This document shows positions 42,952-51,007 of a DNA stretch of 64,000 nt, piece by piece. The position numbers and the translations under genes were made by a program. The notes below the pieces were generated by a model. It searched no databases. It was not told where the DNA came from and saw nothing but the letters and a program-made list of their open reading frames with translations. Origin of the DNA: Parabacteroides sp. FAFU027 (GTDB lineage Bacteria; Bacteroidota; Bacteroidia; Bacteroidales; UBA7332); NCBI RefSeq assembly GCF_022808675.1, contig NZ_JAKZKV010000004.1, forward strand, positions 186,001-250,000, in the 5' to 3' direction. The first letter of the stretch is position 1. Each line of letters starts with the position of its first letter.

Positions 42952-42959
42952 CAAATATA
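42952..42959 (-). promoter_or_regulatory. -7 promoter element of yhhQ-queC
   Basis: The minus strand reads TATATTTG. The predicted RNA start near 42946 gives a leader of about 60 nt, holding a small GCAGAA/TTCTGC hairpin and then the riboswitch. The remaining 42960-43186 shows nothing recognisable. Confidence 0.55.
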
Positions 42960-43186
42960 ATAGATTATCTATTGCATTGCTAAAAATATAACAACAATCT
43001 TTACAAATTAACGTGGAGGGCGAATTTGACTCCCTTTTTTAGGGAATTTCTTATTTGACTCATTTCTTGATGGTTTGAGGTGTCTTAGATACCGTTACCC
43101 CCCATAAAAATGATTTATACAATAGTTAAAAATATGGGGTGCTGTTTGTTTTGAAGAAAAAGTTTTGGAATCCACAGAGTTAAATA

Positions 43187-43219
43187 ACAAGAGCGGACTG
43201 AAAAAAGCCCGCTCTTGTT
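43187..43219 (-). terminator. Stem-loop terminator of the PorE-like gene
   Basis: AACAAGAGCGG pairs with CCGCTCTTGTT (11 bp), two bases after the stop codon at 43222. The T tract on the minus strand is short (TTATTTAA). Confidence 0.65.
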
Positions 43220-43221
43220 AA

Positions 43222-45198
43222 CTAAAATAGATTGTATGTAGTCTTTAATACCCTGAATTCGGTTCTCCGGTTAATCTGGTTGGCGATTTCCTGTTGCTGA
43301 GGTGTTAACTTCTTAATATACTCTTCGTTAAGCTCTTCGCCCTCTTGCAGGAAGGGGTATTTTTCAGCCATCGATGCATCTACTGTCTTAGGAGAGCCTT
43401 TACCGTAACCTTTGGGCGTAAGTCTATCCTTTTCAATTCCGCCCCGGATCAGATAATTGACTACCTCATTAGCCCGTCCATCGGAAAGCTGCTGATTGTA
43501 TTCAACAGAACCGTTCATGTCTGTGTGAGCGCTAAGCTCGATGGTGATGTGCGGGTTGTCTTTCAAAATCTTGATTAACTGGTCAAGCGCCTCTTTAGAT
43601 TCGGCACGGAGGGTGGTCTTATCCACATCATAGAAGATGTTGTTCACCTGGATCGGTTTGGCCAAAGGAATTAATGAAAAGTCAGCTTTATAGGTTGCAT
43701 CCTTCTCTGCATCGACCACTTCGACGTTTTTGTAAGCGTTCAGATAACCTTTGCCGGAAGCCAGCAACTGATATTTCACACCCCGTTCACCAACAAATTT
43801 GAATGTACCGTCTTTTTTGATAGTCGTTCTGGTATTCATACCGCGATCGTTGACTATATGTAAGACGGCATCGGGAAGGATCTGATTCTCTCCGTTTTTA
43901 ATTGTACCTTCAATGAATATTTTTACTGTGGGCAGTTCAAAGTTAAAAATATGGTCATATCCTTTATTGTCTCCCCGGTTTGAACTGAAATAACCGTGCT
44001 CCTCCAATCCGGCAAAAGTGATTCCAAAGTCATCCCCGTTGCTGTTGACCGGAACACCCATGTTCTCAACTTTCCATGAACCGTCAGGCTGAGGGATAGC
44101 ATGGAAAAGGTCCAGTCCGCCCATGCCCGGCAATCCGTCAGACGCGAAGTAGAGGTCTCCGTTTTCACGGACATAAGGGAACATTTCATTGCCTGGTGTA
44201 TTGATTTGAGGACCCAGATTGGAGATTTCAGCCACTTTATTTCCTTCCATTTTGGCTCTCCAGATGTCTTTACCTCCCTGGCCGCCCTCTTTTTCTGAAA
44301 CAAAATAAATGTAATCACCTTTAGGGGAATAGGCTGCATGAGCTGCCATTTCGGTTGAATCTCTGAATATTAACAGCCGTTGCGGTTCACTCCAGGCCTG
44401 ATCATTATGTTTTGATACATATATTTCAGCCGGAGAACTACTCTCTTCCATGTTGCGGCAACGGGTAAACATCATCATGCTTTGATCACCATTGAAACTC
44501 ACATTTCCCTCGTCTGCAGGAGTGTTTATGGTTCCTTCCAATGGTTTGGGTTTATCCCATTTGTCCGCATTATTCAGCTTTGAAACGAAAATGTCTGTCT
44601 TTTTCATTCCGGTCACATCGCTTCTTTTCTTGCCAATGGCTTGTTCCCGGTTTGAGGCGAAGTAGATCTGATTGTAATCTTTTCCAAAAAGCATTGGGGT
44701 AAATTCTCCCTGACGGGTGTTTAAAACCGCTTCAGCTCTTACTGTGTAACGGGTCGGATTTTTAGCCAGAGTGTCTGCCATCTGGCAACCCTGGATTCCC
44801 AATTTAGCTAAACGATTATCCGGATTCTTTTCAAGAAATAGTTGGTATTGTTTGATAGCCGCGGCGTATTTACCCTGACGGTGGTACAGGCGGGCCAGTT
44901 CTAATCGGAGATTTCCATCTTTAGATTTTAGTTTGACAGCATTGTTAAAGGCATTTTCCGACGGTTGGAGACGTTGCAATATTTGTGCGCAGAGAGCCAT
45001 TTTCAGCATAGCCTCAGCCTTCAGGTCTGTCCGGTCGTAAGGCAGTTTGTAGGATGCTTTTTGGAAAATGGTATAGGCTTTATCATAGTTTCCGGCCTCA
45101 AACTGTTGATTGGCTTTTTTCATGGAGACAGACTTGCATGAAAACAGCAGAATCCAACAGAGCGGAAATATGATTAAATGTGTTGGCTTGAATCTCAT
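43222..45198 (-). CDS. porE: PorE-like OmpA family lipoprotein of the type IX secretion system
   Basis: 658 residues from ATG 45198, which starts a lipoprotein signal ending LLFSC (lipidated Cys). Domain order: TPR-like repeats (about 30-140), a PD40/WD40-like beta-propeller (about 160-410, with several PYFSSDG-like blades such as DLYFASDGLPGMGGLD), a carboxypeptidase regulatory-like beta domain (about 425-510), and a C-terminal OmpA peptidoglycan-binding domain with NIFYDVDKTTLR and ELSAHTDMNGS. This is the architecture of Porphyromonas PorE, which anchors the T9SS to peptidoglycan. Related PD40-OmpA proteins exist, so the exact name is probable rather than certain. Confidence 0.78.
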   Translation of the reverse strand: MRFKPTHLIIFPLCWILLFSCKSVSMKKANQQFEAGNYDKAYTIFQKASYKLPYDRTDLKAEAMLKMALCAQILQRLQPSENAFNNAVKLKSKDGNLRLELARLYHRQGKYAAAIKQYQLFLEKNPDNRLAKLGIQGCQMADTLAKNPTRYTVRAEAVLNTRQGEFTPMLFGKDYNQIYFASNREQAIGKKRSDVTGMKKTDIFVSKLNNADKWDKPKPLEGTINTPADEGNVSFNGDQSMMMFTRCRNMEESSSPAEIYVSKHNDQAWSEPQRLLIFRDSTEMAAHAAYSPKGDYIYFVSEKEGGQGGKDIWRAKMEGNKVAEISNLGPQINTPGNEMFPYVRENGDLYFASDGLPGMGGLDLFHAIPQPDGSWKVENMGVPVNSNGDDFGITFAGLEEHGYFSSNRGDNKGYDHIFNFELPTVKIFIEGTIKNGENQILPDAVLHIVNDRGMNTRTTIKKDGTFKFVGERGVKYQLLASGKGYLNAYKNVEVVDAEKDATYKADFSLIPLAKPIQVNNIFYDVDKTTLRAESKEALDQLIKILKDNPHITIELSAHTDMNGSVEYNQQLSDGRANEVVNYLIRGGIEKDRLTPKGYGKGSPKTVDASMAEKYPFLQEGEELNEEYIKKLTPQQQEIANQINRRTEFRVLKTTYNLF

Positions 45199-45231
45199 AA
45201 TCAGAGGCGTAAATGTTTTGCTTATTAACAG

Positions 45232-45239
45232 CAAATATA
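45232..45239 (-). promoter_or_regulatory. -7 promoter element of the PorE-like gene
   Basis: The minus strand reads TATATTTG, 34 nt before the start codon at 45198. Confidence 0.5.
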
Positions 45240-45349
45240 CTTATTTTATTGCACAAGAGACGACTTTAAAAACGAGAATAGAGTTGTTACAGGTCAATTA
45301 AAAAACGAACTATACCTTAAACAAGGGAATAAACTCAGGGATAAAGCCG

Positions 45350-45357
45350 TACCTTTG
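45350..45357 (+). promoter_or_regulatory. -7 promoter element of lrgAB
   Basis: TACCTTTG matches TAnnTTTG, 17 nt before the lrgA start, giving a very short leader. Confidence 0.5.
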
Positions 45358-45373
45358 CCGAAAATTTTCAGGT

Positions 45374-45709
45374 ATGTCATTATACGGAATTCTGATTATC
45401 CTTTTCTTTTACGTTATGGGAGAGGTTTTGAGTAAGTTGATCGGTGGCTTTATCCCCGGAAATGTAATAGGGATGGTACTGCTGTTTGTGGCATTGATGC
45501 TGGAGTGGATCAGTCCTGCCTATTTGCGGAAAACCGTAGCCTGGTTTACCTCCAATATGACGCTGTTCTTTATTCCGTCATCGGTTGGTTTGATGATTTC
45601 GTATCATTTAATCCAGTCGCAGATCTGGTCAATTCTGGCAACGTTACTCTTCAGCACCATTCTGGTCATGATTGTTGTGGGTTGGATTCATCAAAAAATA
45701 GCAAAATAA
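45374..45709 (+). CDS. lrgA: CidA/LrgA family holin-like membrane protein
   Basis: 111 residues, four predicted transmembrane helices. It has the family pattern FIPGNVIGMVLLFVALMLEW and TSNMTLFFIPSSVGLM. LrgA/CidA proteins form inner-membrane pores linked to murein hydrolase control, cell death or metabolite export. The stop overlaps the lrgB start by one base, the usual pairing. Confidence 0.92.
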   Translation: MSLYGILIILFFYVMGEVLSKLIGGFIPGNVIGMVLLFVALMLEWISPAYLRKTVAWFTSNMTLFFIPSSVGLMISYHLIQSQIWSILATLLFSTILVMIVVGWIHQKIAK

Positions 45710-46404
45710 TGGTTGCAGAGATTCTTCATTCCGAGATATTTATTCTTGCACTTTGTATCGGGGCTTTTTTGATAGGAAAAGGAATTTTTTCGAGATTAAA
45801 GAATCCTATATTCCATCCCCTGTTGATTGCCGTTTTTCTGGTAATCCTCGTCCTTAAGTTAACCGGAATCGATTACGACTCCTTTCGGGAAGGTAGCCGG
45901 TTTATCCATTTTCTGTTAGGACCGACAGTTGTGGCACTGGGATATGTTCTCTACGAACAGGTCAGGTATATTAAAGGAAATACAATTTCCATAGTGGTGT
46001 CGGTCTTGGCTGGAAGTATAACCAGTGTGGCGTGTGTCGTGCTGATGTCAAAACTATTCGGGATTGATGCGCAGATCATTTACTCGATGGCGCCCAAATC
46101 GGTAACAACCCCTATAGCATTGAGTCTTTCGGAGAAATATCACGGAATCCAGGCACTGACGGCTGTATCTGTTGTAGTAACGGGTATTTTCGGAAGTATT
46201 ATTGGCCCGGTATTGTTTAAATACACCGGCATCAAAACTAAAATGGCGCGTGGCTTAGCTTTGGGCGCTGCTTCCCACGCTGTGGGAACGGCAAAAGCTC
46301 TGGAGCTGGGTGCAGTTGAAGGGGCTTTTGGTGGGTTAGCCATTGGCCTGATGGGCTTTTTGACAGCTTTATTGTTGCCAATTGTAGAGCAGTTATTAAT
46401 GTGA
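45709..46404 (+). CDS. lrgB: LrgB/CidB family protein
   Basis: 231 residues from ATG 45709, which overlaps the lrgA stop. Upstream in-frame starts lie inside lrgA and have no family similarity. Many hydrophobic segments, with the signature IYSMAPKSVTTPIALSLSEKYHG and GLALGAASHAVGTAKA. It is the partner of LrgA in a two-protein membrane system; in other bacteria the pair affects autolysis and pyruvate or glycolate transport. Here no LytSR regulator is adjacent. Confidence 0.93.
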   Translation: MVAEILHSEIFILALCIGAFLIGKGIFSRLKNPIFHPLLIAVFLVILVLKLTGIDYDSFREGSRFIHFLLGPTVVALGYVLYEQVRYIKGNTISIVVSVLAGSITSVACVVLMSKLFGIDAQIIYSMAPKSVTTPIALSLSEKYHGIQALTAVSVVVTGIFGSIIGPVLFKYTGIKTKMARGLALGAASHAVGTAKALELGAVEGAFGGLAIGLMGFLTALLLPIVEQLLM

Positions 46405-46406
46405 AA

Positions 46407-46436
46407 AACCGTCTCTGCAGGGAAGAAGAGACGGTT
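46407..46436 (+). other. Stem-loop after lrgB
   Basis: AACCGTCTCT pairs with AGAGACGGTT (10 bp, 10-nt loop) three bases past the stop. No T run, so it is a weak terminator at best. It also lies at the 3' end of the convergent rimM. Confidence 0.5.
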
Positions 46437-46456
46437 GTCAATACATTTGAACGGAT

Positions 46457-46975
46457 TTATAAATCTATCAGTCCCTCCGGAATATCCATCAGGATAACTT
46501 TTTCAACATCATCTATTTCGCATACATACTCATCGCTTGCCGGAATCAGGATTTCCTCCCTTTTATATTTGACAACAAAAAGAATATTTGCTGTGGAGTC
46601 ATCAATCTCTTTAATTTTGCCAATCTCTCCCAGATTCTTGTCGATAATGGTGAATCCGATATAATAGTCGCTGCCCGTATCTTGCTCCTCATCTTCCGGA
46701 ACCAGTTTTTTTGGAAAGAACACCTCTTTATTGGTAAATATTTTGGCTTGCTCTTCAGAAGAAATATGGTCCAGCTTTACCAACGCTCCGTTTTCCGACC
46801 TGAAACGATATTCGTCAATAAAAAACGGCACGAAGATGCCTTCCATTTCGCAAACAAAATAAGGCGCATCAACCCGGTCAAAAACATCATCGGTGAATGT
46901 CATTGACAGCTCACCGTGAATGCCGTGGGGTTTATTGAATTGGCCTATTTTGATCAGTTCGTCTCTCTTAATCAT
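46457..46975 (-). CDS. rimM: Ribosome maturation factor RimM
   Basis: 172 residues. The N-terminal domain starts with IGQFNKPHGIHGELSMTF, the family signature, and the C-terminal PRC-barrel ends in KVILMDIPEGLIDL. RimM binds S19 and helps mature the 3' head domain of 16S rRNA. It is not beside trmD or rpsP here. Its promoter lies at 46999-47006 within a palindrome. Confidence 0.95.
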   Translation of the reverse strand: MIKRDELIKIGQFNKPHGIHGELSMTFTDDVFDRVDAPYFVCEMEGIFVPFFIDEYRFRSENGALVKLDHISSEEQAKIFTNKEVFFPKKLVPEDEEQDTGSDYYIGFTIIDKNLGEIGKIKEIDDSTANILFVVKYKREEILIPASDEYVCEIDDVEKVILMDIPEGLIDL

Positions 46976-46995
46976 ATCGAAACTTGTTTAGTGTC

Positions 46996-47020
46996 CTGCA
47001 AAAATATCACGATTTTGCAG
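46996..47020 (-). promoter_or_regulatory. -7 element inside an inverted repeat upstream of rimM
   Basis: TATTTTTG on the minus strand (46999-47006) lies in the left arm of a perfect inverted repeat CTGCAAAA/TTTTGCAG (46996-47003 and 47013-47020). The palindrome spans the promoter core, so it could be an operator. Confidence 0.45.
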
Positions 47021-47118
47021 ATATGGCATTAACAATGTGTTAAATCGTAGTGATAAATAGCAATTCAGTTGACAAATCCGCCTTTTTGAGCAAATTAACG
47101 CGTTTTTTTGTTGTAATT

Positions 47119-47148
47119 GCAACCATCTGCATCCCTTGTTGCGTCTAA
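47119..47148 (+). promoter_or_regulatory. ECF sigma-type promoter of the DUF6249-sigma operon
   Basis: GCAACC at 47119-47124 and CGTCTAA at 47142-47148, 17 nt apart, have the AAC and CGTC cores of ECF sigma promoters. No TAnnTTTG is seen here. The operon it precedes encodes an ECF sigma factor, so positive autoregulation is the natural reading. Confidence 0.65.
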
Positions 47149-47181
47149 CGGTCAGATAAACAACTTAACAGCATTATAACT

Positions 47182-47718
47182 ATGAAAAAATTAATTTCTC
47201 TCGCAGTATTGGCATGGATGCTGATCTGCACAAGCGCATTTGCAGTAGCAGATACCCTGACAGTGGATAGTATGGCCGTAGCTCAACGGGTAAGTGATAA
47301 TGAGCCGGGTCTGGCAAAGATTGTAGAGGCATCAAGTGGAACACATTGGGATGTGGTTGCTTTATTTTCTGTGGTATCGCCATTTCTTACCGGTTTTCTT
47401 ATTGTGTTGATCATATTAATATTTAATCATCGCAATAAAAAGGCGAAGTACCGCTTGATGGAAAAGGCTATCGAGGCCGGACGGGAAATCCCGCAATCTT
47501 TCTTCGAAGAGAAAAAGCCCAAAAAGACTCCGCTGCAGAGTGCATTTGCCCTGATTGGTACCGGTATTGGTCTGTTCCTGATGCTCTGGTTTGTAGCTGA
47601 TCATGATGTCGCGTTTGTGGGAGCGATCCCGCTGTTGATCGGACTCGGGAAATTACTGGCTTATAAGATGGAGGAAAAATCATCGAAGTCCGAAGAAAAT
47701 GATCAGCAAAACGGATGA
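47182..47718 (+). CDS. DUF6249-like membrane protein
   Basis: 178 residues: a signal peptide (about 1-23), a short periplasmic part, a transmembrane helix (about 60-80, FLTGFLIVLIILIFNHRNKK), a basic amphipathic stretch, and two more hydrophobic segments (about 118-155). It matches the small membrane proteins that accompany ECF sigma genes in Bacteroidota. The function is unknown. The last 20 bases overlap the sigma gene, so translation is coupled. Confidence 0.8.
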   Translation: MKKLISLAVLAWMLICTSAFAVADTLTVDSMAVAQRVSDNEPGLAKIVEASSGTHWDVVALFSVVSPFLTGFLIVLIILIFNHRNKKAKYRLMEKAIEAGREIPQSFFEEKKPKKTPLQSAFALIGTGIGLFLMLWFVADHDVAFVGAIPLLIGLGKLLAYKMEEKSSKSEENDQQNG

Positions 47719-48253
47719 CCTGTTGCTGGTCTCCCAGGTGGTCTTGTTTAACAGCCACAAAGCCTTTGAGCAGTTGGTTCAAAAGTATCAGTCGCCCATC
47801 CGCCGCTTCTTTCTCAACCTTACGTTTGGAGACGAACCGCTGAGCGATGATCTGGCACAGGAGACCTTTATCAAGGTATATCTTCATCTGCAATCCTTTA
47901 AGGGAGCAGCCGGGTTTTCCACCTGGCTGTTTCGCGTTGCCTACAACGTCTATTATGATTATATTCGCAGCAGCAAGCCTTATCTGGAGGCTGATTATGA
48001 AGATGTAAGCCCACACGCCGAAGCCGAAAGGCCGCAGACGGATTGTAAAATGGATGTCTATGAGTCGCTGAAAGTGCTCAAATCAGAAGAGCGGACCGCT
48101 GTTTTACTCTTTTACATGGAAGATCTGCCGGTGGAAAAGATTTCGAAAGTTATGAATTGTCCGACAGGTACAGTGAAGTCGCACCTGGCTCGCGGACGAG
48201 ACAAGTTAGCTGAATATTTTAAAGGAACAGGTTATGAAGTCAATTTCGGATAA
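47699..48253 (+). CDS. ECF RNA polymerase sigma factor
   Basis: 184 residues. Region 2 (about 20-90) contains FNSHKAFEQLVQKYQSPIRRFF and DLAQETFIKVYLHLQSFKG, and region 4 (about 120-175) contains LKSEERTAVLLFYMEDLPVEKISKVMNCPTGTVKSHLARGRDKL. It is flanked by two membrane-protein genes overlapping it by 20 bases on each side. The downstream small membrane protein is a candidate anti-sigma factor. An ECF-type promoter precedes the operon. Confidence 0.95.
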   Translation: MISKTDDLLLVSQVVLFNSHKAFEQLVQKYQSPIRRFFLNLTFGDEPLSDDLAQETFIKVYLHLQSFKGAAGFSTWLFRVAYNVYYDYIRSSKPYLEADYEDVSPHAEAERPQTDCKMDVYESLKVLKSEERTAVLLFYMEDLPVEKISKVMNCPTGTVKSHLARGRDKLAEYFKGTGYEVNFG

Positions 48254-48566
48254 AGAGATCAAATACTTCTTCGATACAGCGAAGCAGGAGATACCCGATC
48301 GTGGATTCAGTCGTCGGGTGATGCGTCGTCTGCCGCAGGATCAGTCACCGGCTTATCACTGGATTGTCTGGTTCTTTGGGGTGATCGGGCTGTTGATTGC
48401 CTGGGTAACCGGTGGTCTGGCCGAGTTTTTTGGATACCTGGCTACTTTCGGACGCACTATTGCCGGAGCCCATTTGCCGAACCTGTCATCATCCGTGATT
48501 TATTTGCTGGTACTTGGCGGAATGATCGGTTTTTCGATTACGATATACAGGAAGATTGAGGGGTGA
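48234..48566 (+). CDS. Small membrane protein, candidate anti-sigma factor (DUF5056-like)
   Basis: 110 residues. The N-terminal cytoplasmic part (about 1-40) has KYFFDTAKQEIPDRGFSRRVMRRLP, followed by hydrophobic helices at about 42-65 and 85-105. Size, topology and overlap with the sigma gene fit an anti-sigma-like regulator, as in similar Bacteroidota operons. No ZAS zinc motif (HxxxCxxC) is present, so the mechanism would differ from the classic one. Confidence 0.72.
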   Translation: MKSISDKEIKYFFDTAKQEIPDRGFSRRVMRRLPQDQSPAYHWIVWFFGVIGLLIAWVTGGLAEFFGYLATFGRTIAGAHLPNLSSSVIYLLVLGGMIGFSITIYRKIEG

Positions 48567-48616
48567 AATATGTCTCATGTCTAGGGCTGTGTTGAATGTT
48601 AGTCCTCTGTATTGTC

Positions 48617-48645
48617 CCGCCCCTAAATCCCCTGAAGGGGACTTT
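48617..48645 (+). repeat. 29-bp inverted repeat, left copy
   Basis: It starts CCGCCCCTAAATCCCC and ends GGGGACTTT, containing its own CCCCTGAAGGGG palindrome. The perfect reverse complement is at 48726-48754. Confidence 0.85.
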
Positions 48646-48725
48646 CGCAGCAGTGCTGTTATGAGGTTTTCTGCAATTATTGGGAATTTGATTCTTGCAA
48701 TTCTGTTAATGTTTTGTAGGCTCTT

Positions 48726-48754
48726 AAAGTCCCCTTCAGGGGATTTAGGGGCGG
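48726..48754 (-). repeat. 29-bp inverted repeat, right copy
   Basis: Exact reverse complement of 48617-48645. The 80 bp in between holds no gene. The pair behind the ECF operon could form a long hairpin or mark a small dispersed element. Confidence 0.85.
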
Positions 48755-48800
48755 TAACGTCAATAAAAGCAACAGTATTTCCAGCCATCCTTAAACACAC

Positions 48801-48844
48801 AAAAAAACTCCCCGCATCACAAAACCTGATGATGCGGGGAGTTT
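48801..48844 (-). terminator. Intrinsic terminator of the 48855 lipoprotein gene
   Basis: A 15-bp stem (AAACTCCCCGCATCA with TGATGCGGGGAGTTT) followed on the minus strand by a run of T, ten bases past the stop. Confidence 0.9.
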
Positions 48845-48854
48845 CATTTCCGGG

Positions 48855-49454
48855 CTATTTTACCCGTTTAAAAGTATCGACTTTAGAGAAGCCGGATTTC
48901 ATGTAACTCTGAAACTGTTTCCGGGTGAAGCTAATGTTATAGGTTGCGGTGTCGATGGGTGACTCCTTCACCCGTTCCAGGGCATCCAGTTCTGCTTCCG
49001 TGGATATTTCGCCGATGGTCAGCATCCCTTTCTGGAGTTTCATCTTCTGCACAAACCAGGCATTTTCTCTGATCAATGAATTCAGGATATAGTATCCTTT
49101 GAATTTCTTCAACACATTTCCTTCTGAAAATTGAAAGAGCGTATCGGAGTCGAGGATATGCTGGATGACCCACCCTTTCTCAATGCGACTGGCGGCTTTT
49201 TCCTCGGGTGACATATCGTACCAGTTGACACTGTCTTTCGGTATTTTGACTTCGTAGTCGTAACGGATGATCATGCTTTTGGGATCAATGACCAGCTCAG
49301 CCGAACCGTCATTGCTGATGTATTTTCCGATCAGTTTCTTCGGGATTTTGGTCAGACTATCCACACCGGCTGGCTGAGGACGGTCGAAAGTTACTACCGG
49401 GCTACAGCCGATTAACAGCAGAAGGAGAAGCGGAAGAAGGAGTACTCGTTTCAT
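48855..49454 (-). CDS. Uncharacterised lipoprotein
   Basis: 199 residues from ATG 49454 (MKRVLLLPLLLLLLIGCSP), with a lipobox ending in Cys at about residue 17. Nine codons of a longer frame were left out because they precede the signal. The mature part is beta-rich and charged, with YISNDGSAELVIDPKSM and repeated aromatic positions. No family was recognised. Monocistronic with a strong terminator. Confidence 0.75.
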   Translation of the reverse strand: MKRVLLLPLLLLLLIGCSPVVTFDRPQPAGVDSLTKIPKKLIGKYISNDGSAELVIDPKSMIIRYDYEVKIPKDSVNWYDMSPEEKAASRIEKGWVIQHILDSDTLFQFSEGNVLKKFKGYYILNSLIRENAWFVQKMKLQKGMLTIGEISTEAELDALERVKESPIDTATYNISFTRKQFQSYMKSGFSKVDTFKRVK

Positions 49455-49520
49455 AACGCAGGAGTTTGACTTTAGTTGCAACTATAACTATAACGCATTT
49501 CTCCGGAAATAGGTGTGCGC

Positions 49521-50501
49521 TTAACTCTCAAATTTCTCAGTCAGGGCGTTAATCCGGCCACGCAATTGCTGGAAGAAACGGAAGCGCTCCCTTTCCGACG
49601 CTCCGCTGAGGAACATGGATTTGGAGATGGTATTTCGTATCCACGTCTCCGTTTCGGTGCAAAAAGCCTTGTCGGTCGTGGCCAGGCTGTTGATGGTGAA
49701 TAGCTTGACGGTGATCAACGTCATACCGTTTCGTTTGTTAAGGAAGAAGCTGTTTTCCGGATTGACCGGGCTCAGGTACAGGTGGAAGTCGGTATCGTTG
49801 TCCTCACCTTTCTTCTTCAGGTCGGTCCATTCTGCGATCGTGTCAATCATCCCCGACAATTGCTTACACAGCAGGAGCGGTATTTGCTTATCCTCAAAGC
49901 ATTCCATATCGTAGTAATAATCCAGCAGGCGCAATATCGGGTCAATGGTGTTGTGCGTCCAGACTTCCGAAGAGGGGATTCGGCGGTAGCTGTTCATAAT
50001 CCGTTTGTAGCAGGTGTAAAGCTCCTCTTTTTCTCCCAGGTCAGCCACAAATTGATCATACGTGCAGGGCTGGTTGCAGATGGTCTGGTGCCAGACGTAA
50101 AGCTTGAAGAAGATCAGCTCCGGATAAGGCATAAAGTGGAAGACGGGGATATCTTCTGCCGTGAACAGAATTTCCTTGTCTTCGGCTTTGGCGCTGAGCT
50201 CGATGTTTTTGGCAAACTGATCGATATAGCGGTGATAATGCCTTGGGTCATTTACAAAGTCCAGGGTCGAATACCGGAAGGTAATGCCGTTGGATTTGTG
50301 GTTGAGGATTTCATCCATTGAAATCTGGAAGTGAGTGCAAATTTTCTTCAGTTCGCTCAATGTAAGTTCCTTTTCTCCCCTGGTCCGACGGTAAACAGAA
50401 TCTGTTCCGATATCCAGCAATTCGGCAATCACATCGGCCAATTTCATGTGTGGAGGGAGCTTTTCCTTGATTATTTTGAAAATCCTTTTTTGAGTGTCCA
50501 T
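49521..50501 (-). CDS. HTH transcriptional regulator with large C-terminal domain
   Basis: 326 residues. The N-terminal 65 residues form an XRE/BetR-like helix-turn-helix (LADVIAELLDIGTDSVYRRTRGEKELTLSELKKIC). The remaining helical domain of about 260 residues has no recognised ligand-binding motif. This type of regulator is common in Bacteroidota. Two 20-bp direct repeats and an inverted half copy lie just upstream of the start and may be its operator. Confidence 0.82.
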   Translation of the reverse strand: MDTQKRIFKIIKEKLPPHMKLADVIAELLDIGTDSVYRRTRGEKELTLSELKKICTHFQISMDEILNHKSNGITFRYSTLDFVNDPRHYHRYIDQFAKNIELSAKAEDKEILFTAEDIPVFHFMPYPELIFFKLYVWHQTICNQPCTYDQFVADLGEKEELYTCYKRIMNSYRRIPSSEVWTHNTIDPILRLLDYYYDMECFEDKQIPLLLCKQLSGMIDTIAEWTDLKKKGEDNDTDFHLYLSPVNPENSFFLNKRNGMTLITVKLFTINSLATTDKAFCTETETWIRNTISKSMFLSGASERERFRFFQQLRGRINALTEKFES

Positions 50502-50504
50502 AAT

Positions 50505-50599
50505 TTTTTTGCGGAAATCCGTAATTACAACATATATTTTTTGCGGAAAGTCGTAAAAGTAGAATTTTTATCCGGAAAAATTCTCAATTTCCGCAAAAG
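50505..50599. promoter_or_regulatory. Operator-like repeats upstream of the HTH regulator
   Basis: TTTTTTGCGGAAATCCGTAA (50505-50524) and TTTTTTGCGGAAAGTCGTAA (50537-50556) are direct repeats 32 bp apart, about three helical turns. An inverted half copy TTTCCGCAAAAG lies at 50588-50599. They sit between the regulator start (50501) and the plus-strand promoter at 50691. Autoregulation is an inference. Confidence 0.55.
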
Positions 50600-50690
50600 A
50601 ATAATAGCGTCAGTGCTGAGATTACGAAAAACCGCCAAAACTGGCACGACTCTCCCCAAAACCCCGTTTTAGACGTGCATTTCTTCTCTA

Positions 50691-50810
50691 TATCTTTGCT
50701 GTGCATTTAGGAATTTGGTTAAAGGGAAAAAATTCTTCTTGTGAATATCAGCAGTCAGACGAGGGTGAAATATAGGGTTTAGTTTTTAGACTGTCTGCTG
50801 CTGATATTTC
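50691..50810 (+). ncRNA. Candidate small RNA or structured leader
   Basis: TATCTTTG at 50691-50698 is a plus-strand TAnnTTTG element with no gene for the next 300 bp. Within the predicted transcript GAATATCAGCAG-T-CAGAC (50743-50760) pairs with GTCTGCTGCTGATATTTC (50793-50810), about 17 bp with one bulge, around a 32-nt loop. A T7 run occurs at about 50839. The RNA could be a free small RNA or the leader of the RAYT gene at 51008. Apart from this, the operator repeats and the palindrome at 50953, the 50502-51007 gap is empty. Confidence 0.35.
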
Positions 50811-50952
50811 AAAATACCTTCCGATTCAGATTCCATCTCTTCTACTGTTTTTTTATCCATTTGCTCCTTTACATAATCCTATATTTCTCACCGTAAAATC
50901 AAAGTTTATGTGCCTCAATCTGAACGTCAGAGTACAACGAAAATCCAGCAGA

Positions 50953-50985
50953 AAACCTAACAGGTTTTCAAAACCTGTTAGGTTT
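50953..50985. repeat. REP-like palindrome, copy 1
   Basis: CCTAACAGGTTTT, C, AAAACCTGTTAGG: a perfect inverted repeat extended by AAA/TTT. It ends 22 bp before the RAYT transposase gene. Confidence 0.85.
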
Positions 50986-51007
50986 AATCATACAAACCAA
51001 TACTGTT

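Noticed and set aside
49782-50321. 179-codon frame antisense to the HTH regulator gene
   Set aside because: Shadow frame inside a well-supported gene on the other strand.
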